A stretch of DNA of 64,000 nucleotides, taken from positions 1,736,001 through 1,800,000 of the forward strand of contig NZ_CP023667.1 of NCBI RefSeq assembly GCF_002443155.1, in the 5' to 3' direction. The stretch comes from Alcaligenes faecalis. GTDB lineage: Bacteria; Pseudomonadota; Gammaproteobacteria; Burkholderiales; Burkholderiaceae_B. Each line of letters opens with the position of its first letter. The stretch's first letter is position 1. Of this stretch, positions 46,512 through 55,653 are shown one piece after another. The notes under the pieces are model-generated. The model made no database searches. It saw nothing but the letters and a program-made list of their open reading frames with translations, and had not been told where the DNA came from. The position numbers and the translations under genes were made by a program.

Positions 46512-46664
46512 GACCCACCGCTATTTGTGAAAGGCTGTTCTATCATAACCGTATGATCACGATGTGGATGCCATATCGTCCCGTTTATGTGCGGAAAAAT
46601 GCAAGCGCAGCACCCACTCCACACTCCCGTTTCTTGCGCCCGTTTTACTTAGGAGATCCCCCTC

Positions 46665-47003
46665 ATGAGCTTGAAGCAGCTACTGGTCTGTACGGCCTTG
46701 TTCAGTGCCGGTTTCAGTGCCCAGGCGGCCGAGGCCAGCGTTGACTCGGTCAAGGATGTGCTGACCAGAAATGCTTGTCTGTCCTGTCACACCGTAGACA
46801 GAAAAGTGGTCGGTCCCGCGTACAAGGACATTGCTGCCATGCGCAAGGATGATCCAGCCAACGCTGAAATGATTGCCCAGCATATCCGTCAAGGCAGCAA
46901 GGGGGTTTACGGCCCTTTGCCCATGCCCGCGAACCCGGCCATTTCCGACGCGGACATCAAGGCGGTAGTGGACTGGATCATGGCGGGTGCCCCAACAGAA
47001 TAA
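46665..47003 (+). CDS. Class I c-type cytochrome (c551/c552-like)
   Basis: A 112-residue periplasmic electron carrier. A signal peptide MSLKQLLVCTALFSAGFSA ends at AQA-A. The heme motif is C38-LS-C41-H42, and the distal axial ligand is M87 in LPMPANP. The fold and length match c551/c552 carriers that feed nitrite reductase or terminal oxidases. AGGAGATCCCC precedes ATG 46665. It is divergent from usp across an FNR/ANR box, consistent with a role in low-oxygen respiration. Confidence 0.92.
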   Translation: MSLKQLLVCTALFSAGFSAQAAEASVDSVKDVLTRNACLSCHTVDRKVVGPAYKDIAAMRKDDPANAEMIAQHIRQGSKGVYGPLPMPANPAISDADIKAVVDWIMAGAPTE

Positions 47004-47027
47004 ACAGGGCGAGCGGCATCCTGAAGC

Positions 47028-47053
47028 ACGGTCATCTGAGGATGGCCGTTTTT
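47028..47053 (+). terminator. Intrinsic terminator of the cytochrome c gene
   Basis: ACGGTCATC (47028-47036) pairs with GATGGCCGT (47041-47049), with one G-U, around TGAG, and TTTTT follows. It abuts the convergent AraC stop. Confidence 0.85.
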
Positions 47054-47939
47054 ATTGACCGCTTGTATCCACCATCGGGACATGAATTTTTGAAAAGACG
47101 TCCTCAATACGCCCATCCATATGGATACAGGGCTGTTCCTTTGACTCAAGCGGCAAGGTTTGGGTCTGGGCAAAAAAGCGGGCAGGGGTCGTGCCTACCG
47201 TACGACGAAACATGGTGATAAAGGCACTTAAACTTTCGTAGCCCAAATCCTGAGCTGTCATCGTCACCGAGGTTCCATTCGCCAGTTTCTGCAAGGCAAT
47301 AGAACTATCCCAATGTTGCAGCCAGCGGCCAAAAGACATGCCGGTTTCGCGCAAGAACAGGCGCCCCAAGGTACGAGTACTGACCCCAACCAGGGCCCCC
47401 CATTGCTCCATGCTCAATTTCAACCCTGGACTTTGCGCTAACTGATCAATCAAGCGTTTCAAACGACGATCACTAGGCATAGGCAAGTGCAGAGATTTTT
47501 TGGGGCTCAGAGCCAGCTCATCCATCAGTACGGCGACCAATCGGGTATGGCGCAGCTCGTTCTCCGGCGCGGGGTTGGAGGACGGCAGCAATCTCAGAAT
47601 CAGCTCTCGCAACAGGGGGCGTGTGAACAGAACCCCGCAAGCCTCCAGATTGGCAGGGGGCTGAGCCTCAATGTACAGATTCGCCACACTGGCTTGCTGG
47701 GTCGCCCGGGCAAAATGCATCACGCCAGCGGGTATCCAAATCGCACACTGAGGGGGCACAGCCCATAGCCCTTGCTCTGTCTGCACCGACATCAGTCCTT
47801 TCAGAACATACAGCAGCTGGTTCTTGCGATGTTTATGCGGCTCGGTATCACCAACAAAGCTCAGCTCTACCTGCAAGCCCGTCACAGGTAAAGCAACCTG
47901 GTCCAGGTAATCCTGGACGGTAATAATGGCATCTTTCAT
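47052..47939 (-). CDS. AraC family regulator with cupin sensor
   Basis: The 295-residue protein has an N-terminal cupin-like ligand domain (VELSFVGDTEPHKHRKNQLL, WIPAGVMHF) and a C-terminal double helix-turn-helix (LSMEQWGALVGVSTRTLGRL, DLGYESLSAFITMFRRTVG). It ends the series of - strand genes that begins with the FAD hydroxylase at 52289 and is probably the local activator of that catabolic operon. A gap of 115 bp separates it from the aldolase gene, so it may also have its own promoter. Confidence 0.9.
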   Translation of the reverse strand: MKDAIITVQDYLDQVALPVTGLQVELSFVGDTEPHKHRKNQLLYVLKGLMSVQTEQGLWAVPPQCAIWIPAGVMHFARATQQASVANLYIEAQPPANLEACGVLFTRPLLRELILRLLPSSNPAPENELRHTRLVAVLMDELALSPKKSLHLPMPSDRRLKRLIDQLAQSPGLKLSMEQWGALVGVSTRTLGRLFLRETGMSFGRWLQHWDSSIALQKLANGTSVTMTAQDLGYESLSAFITMFRRTVGTTPARFFAQTQTLPLESKEQPCIHMDGRIEDVFSKIHVPMVDTSGQ

Positions 47940-48054
47940 TCAAGGGTCGCAGGCGTGCTTGAGACAGCTCACCGTAACACAAGGCGGCGCCGTGAAATTG
48001 CGGCTGACGGCCATTTACTATCGCATTCCGGCCAAGTGTGGAGGCGCCTCACTC

Positions 48055-48828
48055 CTACAGCAGCACACCGCCATCAGCTCGCAGCACGCGACGTGCCAAA
48101 TTCGCGAAACTCAGCGCCAGAACCTTTGGCTTACGCAAAAAATCCCGGGACTCCCGTGCCAACCCCGGCGCAATCTGCTTGATTGGGCCCATGGCTCTTG
48201 CACTCAGTTGCATTTGTGCCGCGTGTTCCATCCACACTGCCAGCAGGCACGCCTCCTCAATGCTGCGGCCAGCAGTCAGCAAACCATGGTGAGCCAGCAA
48301 AATGGCATGTTTACTACCCATGGCTTGGGAAATGATCTGTCCCTCTTCATCGCCAATCGGCAAACCGGGCCACTCAGGAAGAAATGCGCAGTCATCAAAA
48401 AGAGGGGTTGCGTCCATATGAGCCACAGCCAAAGACTCTCCAGTCATGGACAAGGCAGCACATGCTGGCGGATGCGTATGGACAATTGCGTGAACATCGG
48501 GACGATTTGCATAGATCCAGGCATGAAAACGCACCCCAGGATTAGGCATGTCACTACGGCCCAGAGGCTGTAGCCGTTGGTCCACCTGCACCAAGGAGCT
48601 CGCACAGGCCTCGTCAAAGCCCACCCCAAAACCCAAGGTCAACATGTCCGTTGCATCAGGTGACAGCCGTGCCGTAATCTGTCCCGCCAAGCCACGCCAA
48701 TGTCCTTCGTCGAACAGAATACGACACGCCAGGGCCAACTTCTCCCGCTCAGTCCAGGAGCCGGTATTCAAGGCTCCCATCTCTTGATTCACCTGGCTGG
48801 CAATCTGGTTTTTCTCTTGAATCTTCAT
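48055..48828 (-). CDS. Class II aldolase/adducin family protein
   Basis: The 257-residue protein has the metal site of class II aldolases: HTHPPACAALSM and LLAHHGLLTAGRS supply the three His ligands. ITARLSPDATDMLTLGFGVG is the N-terminal region. Members include L-fuculose-phosphate aldolase, but many in catabolic operons are decarboxylases or dehydratases acting on 2-oxo-acids. It lies 87 bp after RidA. In this context it could act on a pathway product after the dehydrogenase step; the reaction is unknown. Confidence 0.85.
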   Translation of the reverse strand: MKIQEKNQIASQVNQEMGALNTGSWTEREKLALACRILFDEGHWRGLAGQITARLSPDATDMLTLGFGVGFDEACASSLVQVDQRLQPLGRSDMPNPGVRFHAWIYANRPDVHAIVHTHPPACAALSMTGESLAVAHMDATPLFDDCAFLPEWPGLPIGDEEGQIISQAMGSKHAILLAHHGLLTAGRSIEEACLLAVWMEHAAQMQLSARAMGPIKQIAPGLARESRDFLRKPKVLALSFANLARRVLRADGGVLL

Positions 48829-48915
48829 CGTTAATGCCTTGCTATGCAGGCCAGAATCGCAGGATGGCTACCAGTGACTGGCCCAATGCACTGGTAACCG
48901 ATCTGACAAGGCCGT

Positions 48916-49317
48916 CTAAACCGTTGCCACCACTTGAATTTCCACCAGAAACCTTTCGGCAAACAGCGACTGGACACCCACAACCGTACTGGTTGGCGGG
49001 ACTGAGCCAGCTGGCCGTGCCTCGGTCAAGGCTTGAACCAGTTGTGCGGTATGGGCGGTGCAATCACCAACGATATAAATCGTCTCGCTAATTACCTCAG
49101 AGCGGGAGGTGCCTGCAGTCTGGAGCACGATATCGATATTGTTGTAGGCGCGCTCGAACTGGGCAAACACATCGCCTGGAACCAGCTGACCATTTTCGTC
49201 CCAGGATAGCTGCCCCGAGGTATAAACCAAGCCAGCCTTGTTCAGCACAATGCCGTGAGATACCACTCCAGGCAGCTTGGGCAAGTTGTCAGGGTTAATT
49301 GCTTGTTTATTCTGCAT
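48916..49317 (-). CDS. RidA family protein, catabolic operon member
   Basis: The 133-residue protein keeps the RidA plan: HGIVLNKAGLVYTSGQLSWD and a C-terminal VQSLFAERFLVEIQVVATV. The catalytic Arg region reads PPTSTVVGVQSLF instead of the PARSTVGV of the stand-alone RidA at 20168: the Arg is replaced, so the deaminase chemistry may be lost or altered. Its start overlaps the aldehyde dehydrogenase stop by 11 bp. In pathways of this kind a RidA-like protein may be a 2-aminomuconate deaminase. Confidence 0.85.
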   Translation of the reverse strand: MQNKQAINPDNLPKLPGVVSHGIVLNKAGLVYTSGQLSWDENGQLVPGDVFAQFERAYNNIDIVLQTAGTSRSEVISETIYIVGDCTAHTAQLVQALTEARPAGSVPPTSTVVGVQSLFAERFLVEIQVVATV

Positions 49318-50773
49318 TCGTACTCTCCTGTGCCGGGTCCTGGCGTTCCGATCCCAGGCCCGGATTAATGTTGATCACCTTGGCCTGGGTAAACTCCAGC
49401 AGCCCCTCCATCCCCAACTCAATACCAAAACCTGACTGTTTGCTGCCGCACTGAGGGATATGCGGCCCTAAATCAATATGCTGGTTGATCCAGACCGTAC
49501 CCGCTTGCAACTGTTCGGCCACGCCTCTGGCACGCTCCAGATTGGAAGACCACACCGACGCGCCCAGGCCATACGGGCTGTTATTGGCCCGGGTTATAGC
49601 CTGAGCCAGATCGCTATAGCGGATAATTGGCAGAACCGGACCAAACTGCTCTTCATCCACCAATCGAGTGCCATCTTCAATATCGAGCACCAAGGCAGGT
49701 GGTAGAAAATAACCGCCCCCCTGCGGCACCGTCCCACCACTCAAGACCCGCCCATGCTGTTGGGCGTCCTCCAGAAGAGCTTTCACCTTCTGAAATTGCT
49801 GCTTGTTTTGTAAAGGCCCCTGTGTGGTCTTTGGGTCCAGTCCATCGCCCAGAATCAGGCGCTGACATTCACTCCATAGCGCCTCGCTCAGGTCCTCATA
49901 GAGCGAATCAGGCACATAAAGACGTTTCAAGGCGATGCAAGCCTGGCCATTGTTAAAAAAGGCGGCTCGCACAATACCTGGGGCAATCTGCCTGGGGTCC
50001 GCATCATCAAGCACTACGCCAGGGTCATTGCCCCCTAACTCCAAGGTCAAGCGCTTCAGGGATTTGGCCGCATTGGCCATCACCTTGTAGCCAGTCGTGG
50101 TGGAACCCGTAAAAGAAATCTTCGCAACCTGAGGATGACTACTCAGCACATCGCCCAAGTCGTTTTGGTCCGTAACAATATTCACCACCCCTGCAGGCAG
50201 CGTCTTGGCAATAAGCTCACCCAGCCTCAAGGTACTCAGCGGCGTGCTTGCCGCCGGCTTGATAACCACGGTGTTGCCTGCCAACAAAGCATGAGGCACT
50301 TTGAAGGCCAGCAGCATCAGGGGAAAATTCCAGGGCGTAATCACGGCGACCACGCCCAAAGCTTGGCGTTGCAGATACGCGTGCCGGGTCGTGCTCTCTT
50401 CCAGGATCTGTGTCTCGATGCGGCACTGCGCTACGTACCGAAAAAATGCGACAGTGCCATGCACTTCAGCCTGCGCATCCCGCAAAGGCTTTCCTTGCTC
50501 CTGAGTCAAGAGTCGGGCCAATTCCTGGCAGTGTTCCTCAATGAGGTCGGCAATCTTCAAAATCAAGGCACGCCGTACCAACATCGTGCTACGAGACCAG
50601 GCCGGGAAGCTACGACTGGCAGCTTCAATCGCCTGTTCCATTTGCCTGAGCGAGGCACGTGGACTGTTGGCAAAAGGGCGACCCGTGCAGGGATTGATCA
50701 CGGCCATGGTCTGATCGCCCTCCACCAGGGCTCCGTCAATCAACATTTTGAACGTAGACGTTTGGCTATTCAT
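49307..50773 (-). CDS. Aldehyde dehydrogenase, NAD(P)-dependent
   Basis: The 488-residue enzyme has the ALDH signatures LTLELGGNDP (general-base Glu) and FFNNGQACIALKRLYV (catalytic Cys in GQAC). Cofactor and substrate regions include TPWNFPLML and KISFTGSTTTGYK. ATG 50773 has GAGGAG upstream. It overlaps the FAD hydroxylase stop by 8 bp and RidA by 11 bp, so the three are translationally coupled. It would oxidise an aldehyde formed downstream of the hydroxylase reaction, as hydroxymuconic semialdehyde dehydrogenases do. Confidence 0.92.
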   Translation of the reverse strand: MNSQTSTFKMLIDGALVEGDQTMAVINPCTGRPFANSPRASLRQMEQAIEAASRSFPAWSRSTMLVRRALILKIADLIEEHCQELARLLTQEQGKPLRDAQAEVHGTVAFFRYVAQCRIETQILEESTTRHAYLQRQALGVVAVITPWNFPLMLLAFKVPHALLAGNTVVIKPAASTPLSTLRLGELIAKTLPAGVVNIVTDQNDLGDVLSSHPQVAKISFTGSTTTGYKVMANAAKSLKRLTLELGGNDPGVVLDDADPRQIAPGIVRAAFFNNGQACIALKRLYVPDSLYEDLSEALWSECQRLILGDGLDPKTTQGPLQNKQQFQKVKALLEDAQQHGRVLSGGTVPQGGGYFLPPALVLDIEDGTRLVDEEQFGPVLPIIRYSDLAQAITRANNSPYGLGASVWSSNLERARGVAEQLQAGTVWINQHIDLGPHIPQCGSKQSGFGIELGMEGLLEFTQAKVININPGLGSERQDPAQESTNAE

Positions 50774-52289
50774 CCGTCTGCTCCTCGGTAATGCCCTGGG
50801 AATGAGAGGAAAAGGAGAAAGGCGCCAAGGTCTGCCGGATTGCTGCTCGTAAGCGGGTGGCGTCTTGCTCATTGCTGGCCCAGGCAATATAGCCATCAGG
50901 TCGAATCAGCACCGCAGTCACGCGCTCCCAACCCTCACTGCGAACGCCCAATGAGCTGCGACACCACACAGCCCTCCAGCTCCCTGAGCACGCTATGCCA
51001 TCGTCGTCATGCCCACTCAGGTCCAGCATCACATAGCATCCCTGTTCCAACAGGCCAAAGAGGCTTTTTCCGTCGGCCAGATCCTGATCGGCGGCACGCC
51101 GCCCCACCAAAGCATGAGCACCCGGAGCAGGCGGCGGGTAGGCCACGTTCAGGCCGGAGAGCCGCTCCGCCAGTGTTTTTTCCAAAGCGGGGGACTGCTT
51201 GATGAGCTTGTTCAAAAAGGAACGCAGTTCGATGCCTTCAACGGAGAAACAACTCATCAAGGCGGTTTGCGCCTGAGTGTGCTCCAGCAAATCTTGCCCG
51301 ACGGGGTAACGTTCCTGATGGTAACTATCGAGCAGGGAGTCCGGCATCCAGCCATTGACCACAGCGGCCAGCTTCCAGCCCAGATTCATGGCATCCTGAA
51401 TCCCGATGTTCAAACCCACACCTCCGGCTGGCATATGCTGGTGTGCGGCGTCACCCGCCAGAAAAACGCGATTTTTACGGTAGTTTTCGGCCTGGCGGCT
51501 GGTATTGCTATAGCGAGACAGCCAGGAGGGACTGTGCAATCCAAAATCTGTCCCAAATACGGCTCGGACTTTTTCGCGGAGTTCTTCCAAAGGCAAGTCA
51601 CCTGGCCATGGACGATTCACATCGTCTGGCGACAGCCCCACCAACCGGTGCTGACCGTCAGGCAACTTCGCCACCATGGCCGTACCATTCAAGCCCCACT
51701 CACCGATCATGACGCCTTCAGGCGGATCGGTCAGCGTGGCATCTCCCAGCCACCCCAACACCGTGGCGTCTGTTCCCGGAAACGCAATCCCAGCCTGTTG
51801 ACGTACCGTGCTGCGCGTTCCATCGCAACCCACCAGCCATTGCGCGGTGACGACGTATTGCTCTTGATCGCTGTTTTCAATCCAGACCGACACCCCCTCA
51901 TGGTTCTGCTCAAAGCGGCACACTTTTTCAGATCGGCGGATGTCAGCGCCCAGGGAGCGGGCACGTTCCTGCAAAATAGCGGTAATGCGTGCCTGTGGAA
52001 TAGCCAGCGTATAGGCAAAGCGAGTATCCAGCCGCTTGAAGTCCAGGCGGTGTTCAAAAACGGCAAAATGTCCGCTGGGAATACGCACCGCCTGTGCAAG
52101 CATCTCGTGGTGCGCGCCACGCATGGCAAAGACTTCAATGGTTCGCGGATGAATCGTCAGAGCACGAGATTGGGGGCTGATGGCGGCTGTTTGTTCAATC
52201 AGCAAGGTTTGCACACCCGCCAGTTGCAACTCGCAAGCCAACCAGCAACCAACCGGGCCAGCGCCCGAAATAATGACTTGATGTTCCAC
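50766..52289 (-). CDS. FAD-dependent aromatic hydroxylase, PheA/TfdB-MhpA type
   Basis: The 507-residue protein has the N-terminal FAD motif ISGAGPVGCWLACELQLAG, the middle GCDGTRSTVRQQAGI and the second GD motif LAGDAAHQHMPAGGVGLNIG. These define the PheA/TfdB/MhpA group that hydroxylates phenolic rings with NAD(P)H and O2. The start is GTG 52289, with GAGGAG 6 nt upstream; the frame extends 13 codons further to an ATG, but that lacks a good ribosome site. It heads the operon with ALDH, RidA and class II aldolase. Confidence 0.9.
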   Translation of the reverse strand: MEHQVIISGAGPVGCWLACELQLAGVQTLLIEQTAAISPQSRALTIHPRTIEVFAMRGAHHEMLAQAVRIPSGHFAVFEHRLDFKRLDTRFAYTLAIPQARITAILQERARSLGADIRRSEKVCRFEQNHEGVSVWIENSDQEQYVVTAQWLVGCDGTRSTVRQQAGIAFPGTDATVLGWLGDATLTDPPEGVMIGEWGLNGTAMVAKLPDGQHRLVGLSPDDVNRPWPGDLPLEELREKVRAVFGTDFGLHSPSWLSRYSNTSRQAENYRKNRVFLAGDAAHQHMPAGGVGLNIGIQDAMNLGWKLAAVVNGWMPDSLLDSYHQERYPVGQDLLEHTQAQTALMSCFSVEGIELRSFLNKLIKQSPALEKTLAERLSGLNVAYPPPAPGAHALVGRRAADQDLADGKSLFGLLEQGCYVMLDLSGHDDDGIACSGSWRAVWCRSSLGVRSEGWERVTAVLIRPDGYIAWASNEQDATRLRAAIRQTLAPFSFSSHSQGITEEQTDE

Positions 52290-52456
52290 TGATGTCTCCT
52301 CGTTTTTTTGTAATCGTGGAGACATCATTGTTGATTAAAGACTTTCGGTCGGGATGCGCATAACGGACGAGTTCTAGCCTGAAACGGCCAAGATGACAGG
52401 ACAGAGAAAGTACAAAATCGCTGAAAAGGGGGCTGCCCCCCGTAAACGCTGGCCAA

Positions 52457-52494
52457 AAAAATAGCCTGGGTTCGTGAGAATCCAGGCTATTTTT
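52457..52494. terminator. Bidirectional terminator between MFS and hydroxylase operon
   Basis: AAAATAGCCTGG and CCAGGCTATTTT pair perfectly over 12 bp, with T-runs on both sides. On the - strand it ends the MFS transcript that stops at 52511. Confidence 0.9.
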
Positions 52495-52510
52495 AGATGC
52501 TGTCTGCTAT

Positions 52511-53728
52511 TCAGGGCGCATCATCTCGCTTCATCTTTTTAGCGTACTGCGATGGCTGGAAGCTCCAAGCCATAATCGCAACCAGAACCGCCATTGCCGC
52601 ATGCAACATCCAGCCTGCCTGAAAGCCATTGCTGATCTCACGCAATTGCACGCTAATCATGGGAAAGAGAGCCGCGATCGGAAAACCACCCCCTTGCATC
52701 AAGGCGCTTAATGTTCCGGCACGCGCCGCGTCGGGGAAATGATCCAGCGCCACCAAAAGCAGCAAGGAGAAGCAGCCGCCCAGACCGATGCCAATAATAA
52801 TCGCCCACAGATACGGAGCCATGTCAGGAATATAGGCAAAGGCCAGGAAGCCCACGAACTGACACGCCAGGGCCAACCACACCCACATGCGGCGATCCTT
52901 ATTCTTGGCCGCCAAGGTAGGCAGGCCAAACGCAGCAATGGCTTGTGCCACCGACAGGACCGCCACCAGGCTACCGCTGGCTTCTGCCGTCCAGCCCCGG
53001 TCTTGATAAAACGTTGCCAGCCAGGTCACCAAAGAGGCATAGCCGCCGTTGATCAGGCCAAAGCACACAATCAAGGTCCAGGTGCGGGGACGCGCCAGCA
53101 AGGACAAGGAGGGCGGCGACAGATTCGCACCCGGTGCCTCGCGCGGGACCACTTTCCAGGCAATCCACAAGGCCACGCTGATCGGCAAGGCCCAGAAAGC
53201 CAGGGCGATACGCCAGCTGTCCGTCAAGGAGCTGACCCAGGGCGTAATCTGCGCGCCCAAAGCACCGCCGCCCATCAAAGTAGCTGAATAAACCCCGGTT
53301 ACCTGGGCGATATGGCGCGGGAACTGCTCCTTGATCAGACCGGGCATGCCAGCCTGCAGCAGGGACACACCCAAACCACAGATCAAGGCGGTAGCGATCA
53401 GACTGGCTCCGTTGGGCACAAACCAGCGCAACACACACCCCAGGCACAGCAAGAGCAGGGAGGTAATCAAGACATGGCGCAGCGCCAGGACACGTCGCAA
53501 GGAGGGCATGCAGAAAGCCCCCAGCCCCATCACCATCATGGGCAGCAAGGTCAACCAGGCCAGGCTGCTCAAAGGCATGTTCAAGCCTTCAGCCACCTGC
53601 CTGGCCAAGGTACCGCTGGAAGTCAGAAAGGGGCGCAGGTTCAGCCCGACCAGAATGACAAAAGCCAGCCATAAACCTGGGCTGGCCTGAACGTCCGTCG
53701 ACGACGGAGCAGTCTGAGTAGAAGACAT
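52511..53728 (-). CDS. MFS transporter, CynX/NimT type
   Basis: The 405-residue protein has about twelve membrane helices. LWLAFVILVGLNLRPFLTSSG at TM1 and the MPGLIKEQFPRHIAQVTGVYSA segment resemble CynX and NimT (YeaN) carriers, which move cyanate or nitroimidazole-like compounds. The start is taken at 53728 (MSSTQTAPSST). The Shine-Dalgarno is weak, and an upstream in-frame ATG at 53779 exists but would overlap the ankyrin gene's end region. It is 55 bp downstream of the ankyrin gene on the same strand. Confidence 0.88.
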   Translation of the reverse strand: MSSTQTAPSSTDVQASPGLWLAFVILVGLNLRPFLTSSGTLARQVAEGLNMPLSSLAWLTLLPMMVMGLGAFCMPSLRRVLALRHVLITSLLLLCLGCVLRWFVPNGASLIATALICGLGVSLLQAGMPGLIKEQFPRHIAQVTGVYSATLMGGGALGAQITPWVSSLTDSWRIALAFWALPISVALWIAWKVVPREAPGANLSPPSLSLLARPRTWTLIVCFGLINGGYASLVTWLATFYQDRGWTAEASGSLVAVLSVAQAIAAFGLPTLAAKNKDRRMWVWLALACQFVGFLAFAYIPDMAPYLWAIIIGIGLGGCFSLLLLVALDHFPDAARAGTLSALMQGGGFPIAALFPMISVQLREISNGFQAGWMLHAAMAVLVAIMAWSFQPSQYAKKMKRDDAP

Positions 53729-53783
53729 AAAATCGTTATTGTTGTGATTAGAAGAAAAAAACGGATGTCGACCCGGCAAAGGA

Positions 53784-54458
53784 CTAGGGATTCGCCCCGG
53801 CCTGTTCCAGAATACGGGCCATCTCGGTCTGACTACGTTGGCGTGCCAGGCTCAAGGGTAGAACACCCTGGCGATCCGGCAAGTTCACATCTGCCCCGGC
53901 CTTGATCAGCAAGCGCAGCACTTCCTGATGCTCCGGCCCCCCATCGGACAGCACAATCGCCTCGTGCAAGGCGGTCCAGCCCAGATAATTCACATGGTTA
54001 GGGTCTACGCCCGCTGCCAGCAACAAGCGCACGACATCGACATAACCATGTTCGGCGGCCGGGATCAGCGCCGTACCGCCATAGCGGTTCACACTGCGCA
54101 GATCAGCGCCGTTTTCCAGAGTCATCCGCAGTATTTCCAGGCGACCCTCTGCGCCGGCAACCAGATAGGGGCTGTCGTGAATGGAATCGGACTGGTTCAC
54201 ATCCGCACCCGCGCGTATCAACTGGCGGGCAATATCAATATGGTTCAACCAGGTCGCGCGCAGCAAGGGGCTTTGCCCTTGATCGTCGCTGACACTGACG
54301 CTGCCACGAGCCCGTTTTTCTGACAGAATTTCGCGCACCTTGGCGCTATCGCCTTGTTCTACTGCTTCCAGCAATACAGTTTGCGAATACACGCTGCCAC
54401 TTCCTAAGGCCAAGCTGATTGCCAAACCTGCCAGCAAGCTTTGCATTGTTGCGCTCAT
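53784..54458 (-). CDS. Exported ankyrin repeat protein
   Basis: The 224-residue protein starts with a signal peptide (MSATMQSLLAGLAISLALG, cleavage after VYS-Q). Five ankyrin repeats of about 33 residues follow, each with the typical LL-x-A-GADVN turn (GADVNQSD, NGADLRSVN, AGVDPNHVN, AGADVNLPD). Ankyrin repeats bind proteins. In the periplasm such proteins are often found beside catalase or stress genes, but none is next to it here. It precedes the CynX-like MFS gene. Confidence 0.9.
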   Translation of the reverse strand: MSATMQSLLAGLAISLALGSGSVYSQTVLLEAVEQGDSAKVREILSEKRARGSVSVSDDQGQSPLLRATWLNHIDIARQLIRAGADVNQSDSIHDSPYLVAGAEGRLEILRMTLENGADLRSVNRYGGTALIPAAEHGYVDVVRLLLAAGVDPNHVNYLGWTALHEAIVLSDGGPEHQEVLRLLIKAGADVNLPDRQGVLPLSLARQRSQTEMARILEQAGANP

Positions 54459-54560
54459 GCGCCTCCCCCGTCATGGCATCAGTCCACAGGACCAAACGTC
54501 TATAAATAGCATAGTTCGGCTTGGCCCAACACCGCATCATGGCCATAGCACCTATATTTT

Positions 54561-55514
54561 TTATGGATAAACCTGAACCGCTGCAGCAACATCCAGCTCC
54601 GGCTGCGACATCAGACGGTCCAGTTCATTGCGCAGATAGTTCAAAAATACGCGAGTTTTTTGCGGCATCAAACGTGAAGGCAACAAAGCCAGAATAGGGA
54701 AGGGCGCAAACTCCCAATCGGGCAAGACACGCTCCAGTTGAGCGCAATCCGGATCCAGGCGACGCTCCAGCAAGGACGAGGCGGTAATCCCCAGATCATG
54801 TACGGCCAGCTTGCGCATCATGATGGCGTTATTGACGGTGATCGATCCTTCAACCATCGCATCATAACGTTCCTGGTTCGGGCCGCGCAGGGACCAGATA
54901 CGGTCTGGACCGGCAGGCCGGGCACAGATACAGGCGTGTCCCGCCAGTTCCGAGGGGTGTTTTGGCCGCCCCTTGCGATCCAGATAATTCCGGGTCGCAT
55001 ACAGCCCCAATCGAATCTGCCCAAGCATGGTAGCGACCGCACTGGAATCGGGCTGGGCGCCCACACGAATAACGCAATCGTAATTGTCCGACTGCAAATC
55101 AATAGGCCGGATCGTCAGGTCAAATTCCAGCTCGATATCGGGGTATTGCTGATTGAAGCCGCGAATGATGGACGGCATCAACACAATGCTGAAGCTGGCC
55201 GGCATGGAAACACGCAAGCGACCTTTGGGGGTCTGGGCCACATCCAGTAGTTGCTCATGGGCCAGACGCGCTTGTTCAACCACGGCCAGGCAACGCTCGA
55301 AATACACTTGTCCGGCGTCCGTCACATCCACATTGCGGGTGCTGCGTTTAAGCAGAGCCACACCCACTTCTTTTTCCAGTTCACGAATACGGCGCGACAC
55401 GGTGGAGACGGGCATTCCCAAGGCCTGAGCAGCACGGCTAAAGTGACGGGCGCGAGCCACTTCCACGAAGATCGCGATGTCATTGAGCAGGGGGCCGGCG
55501 ATAATGGTACTCAT
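54561..55514 (-). CDS. LysR family regulator, divergent from a DUF4148 protein
   Basis: The 317-residue protein has the LysR helix-turn-helix FVEVARARHFSRAAQALGMP, VSTVSRRIRELEKEVGVALL, then the ligand-binding domain. It belongs to the group with TVSRRIRELE. A perfect palindrome TTCCAT-GA-ATGGAA stands 9 bp upstream of its start. It faces away from the DUF4148 gene at 55654. Target and ligand are not evident; the CynX-like transporter and ankyrin genes downstream on the same strand are candidates along with DUF4148. Confidence 0.9.
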   Translation of the reverse strand: MSTIIAGPLLNDIAIFVEVARARHFSRAAQALGMPVSTVSRRIRELEKEVGVALLKRSTRNVDVTDAGQVYFERCLAVVEQARLAHEQLLDVAQTPKGRLRVSMPASFSIVLMPSIIRGFNQQYPDIELEFDLTIRPIDLQSDNYDCVIRVGAQPDSSAVATMLGQIRLGLYATRNYLDRKGRPKHPSELAGHACICARPAGPDRIWSLRGPNQERYDAMVEGSITVNNAIMMRKLAVHDLGITASSLLERRLDPDCAQLERVLPDWEFAPFPILALLPSRLMPQKTRVFLNYLRNELDRLMSQPELDVAAAVQVYP

Positions 55515-55522
55515 TTGAATTG

Positions 55523-55536
55523 TTCCATGAATGGAA
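55523..55536. promoter_or_regulatory. Palindrome at the LysR start (possible operator)
   Basis: TTCCAT (55523-55528) and ATGGAA (55531-55536) are perfect arms around GA. The position, 9 bp before the LysR start codon, suggests autoregulation. Confidence 0.5.
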
Positions 55537-55653
55537 ATACGTTTGCAATATTAAGGGTTTTTACTAGGTTTAGAAAGGCTCATACTCCATCTAACGATTC
55601 GCTAAACACAACAGCGAACCACCGAAAAACACACCGTAGATTTGGAGTAAATA

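Noticed and set aside
46553..46744. Small reading frame before the cytochrome c gene
   Set aside because: It overlaps the cytochrome signal peptide in another frame. ATG 46665 with AGGAGATCC is clearly the real start.
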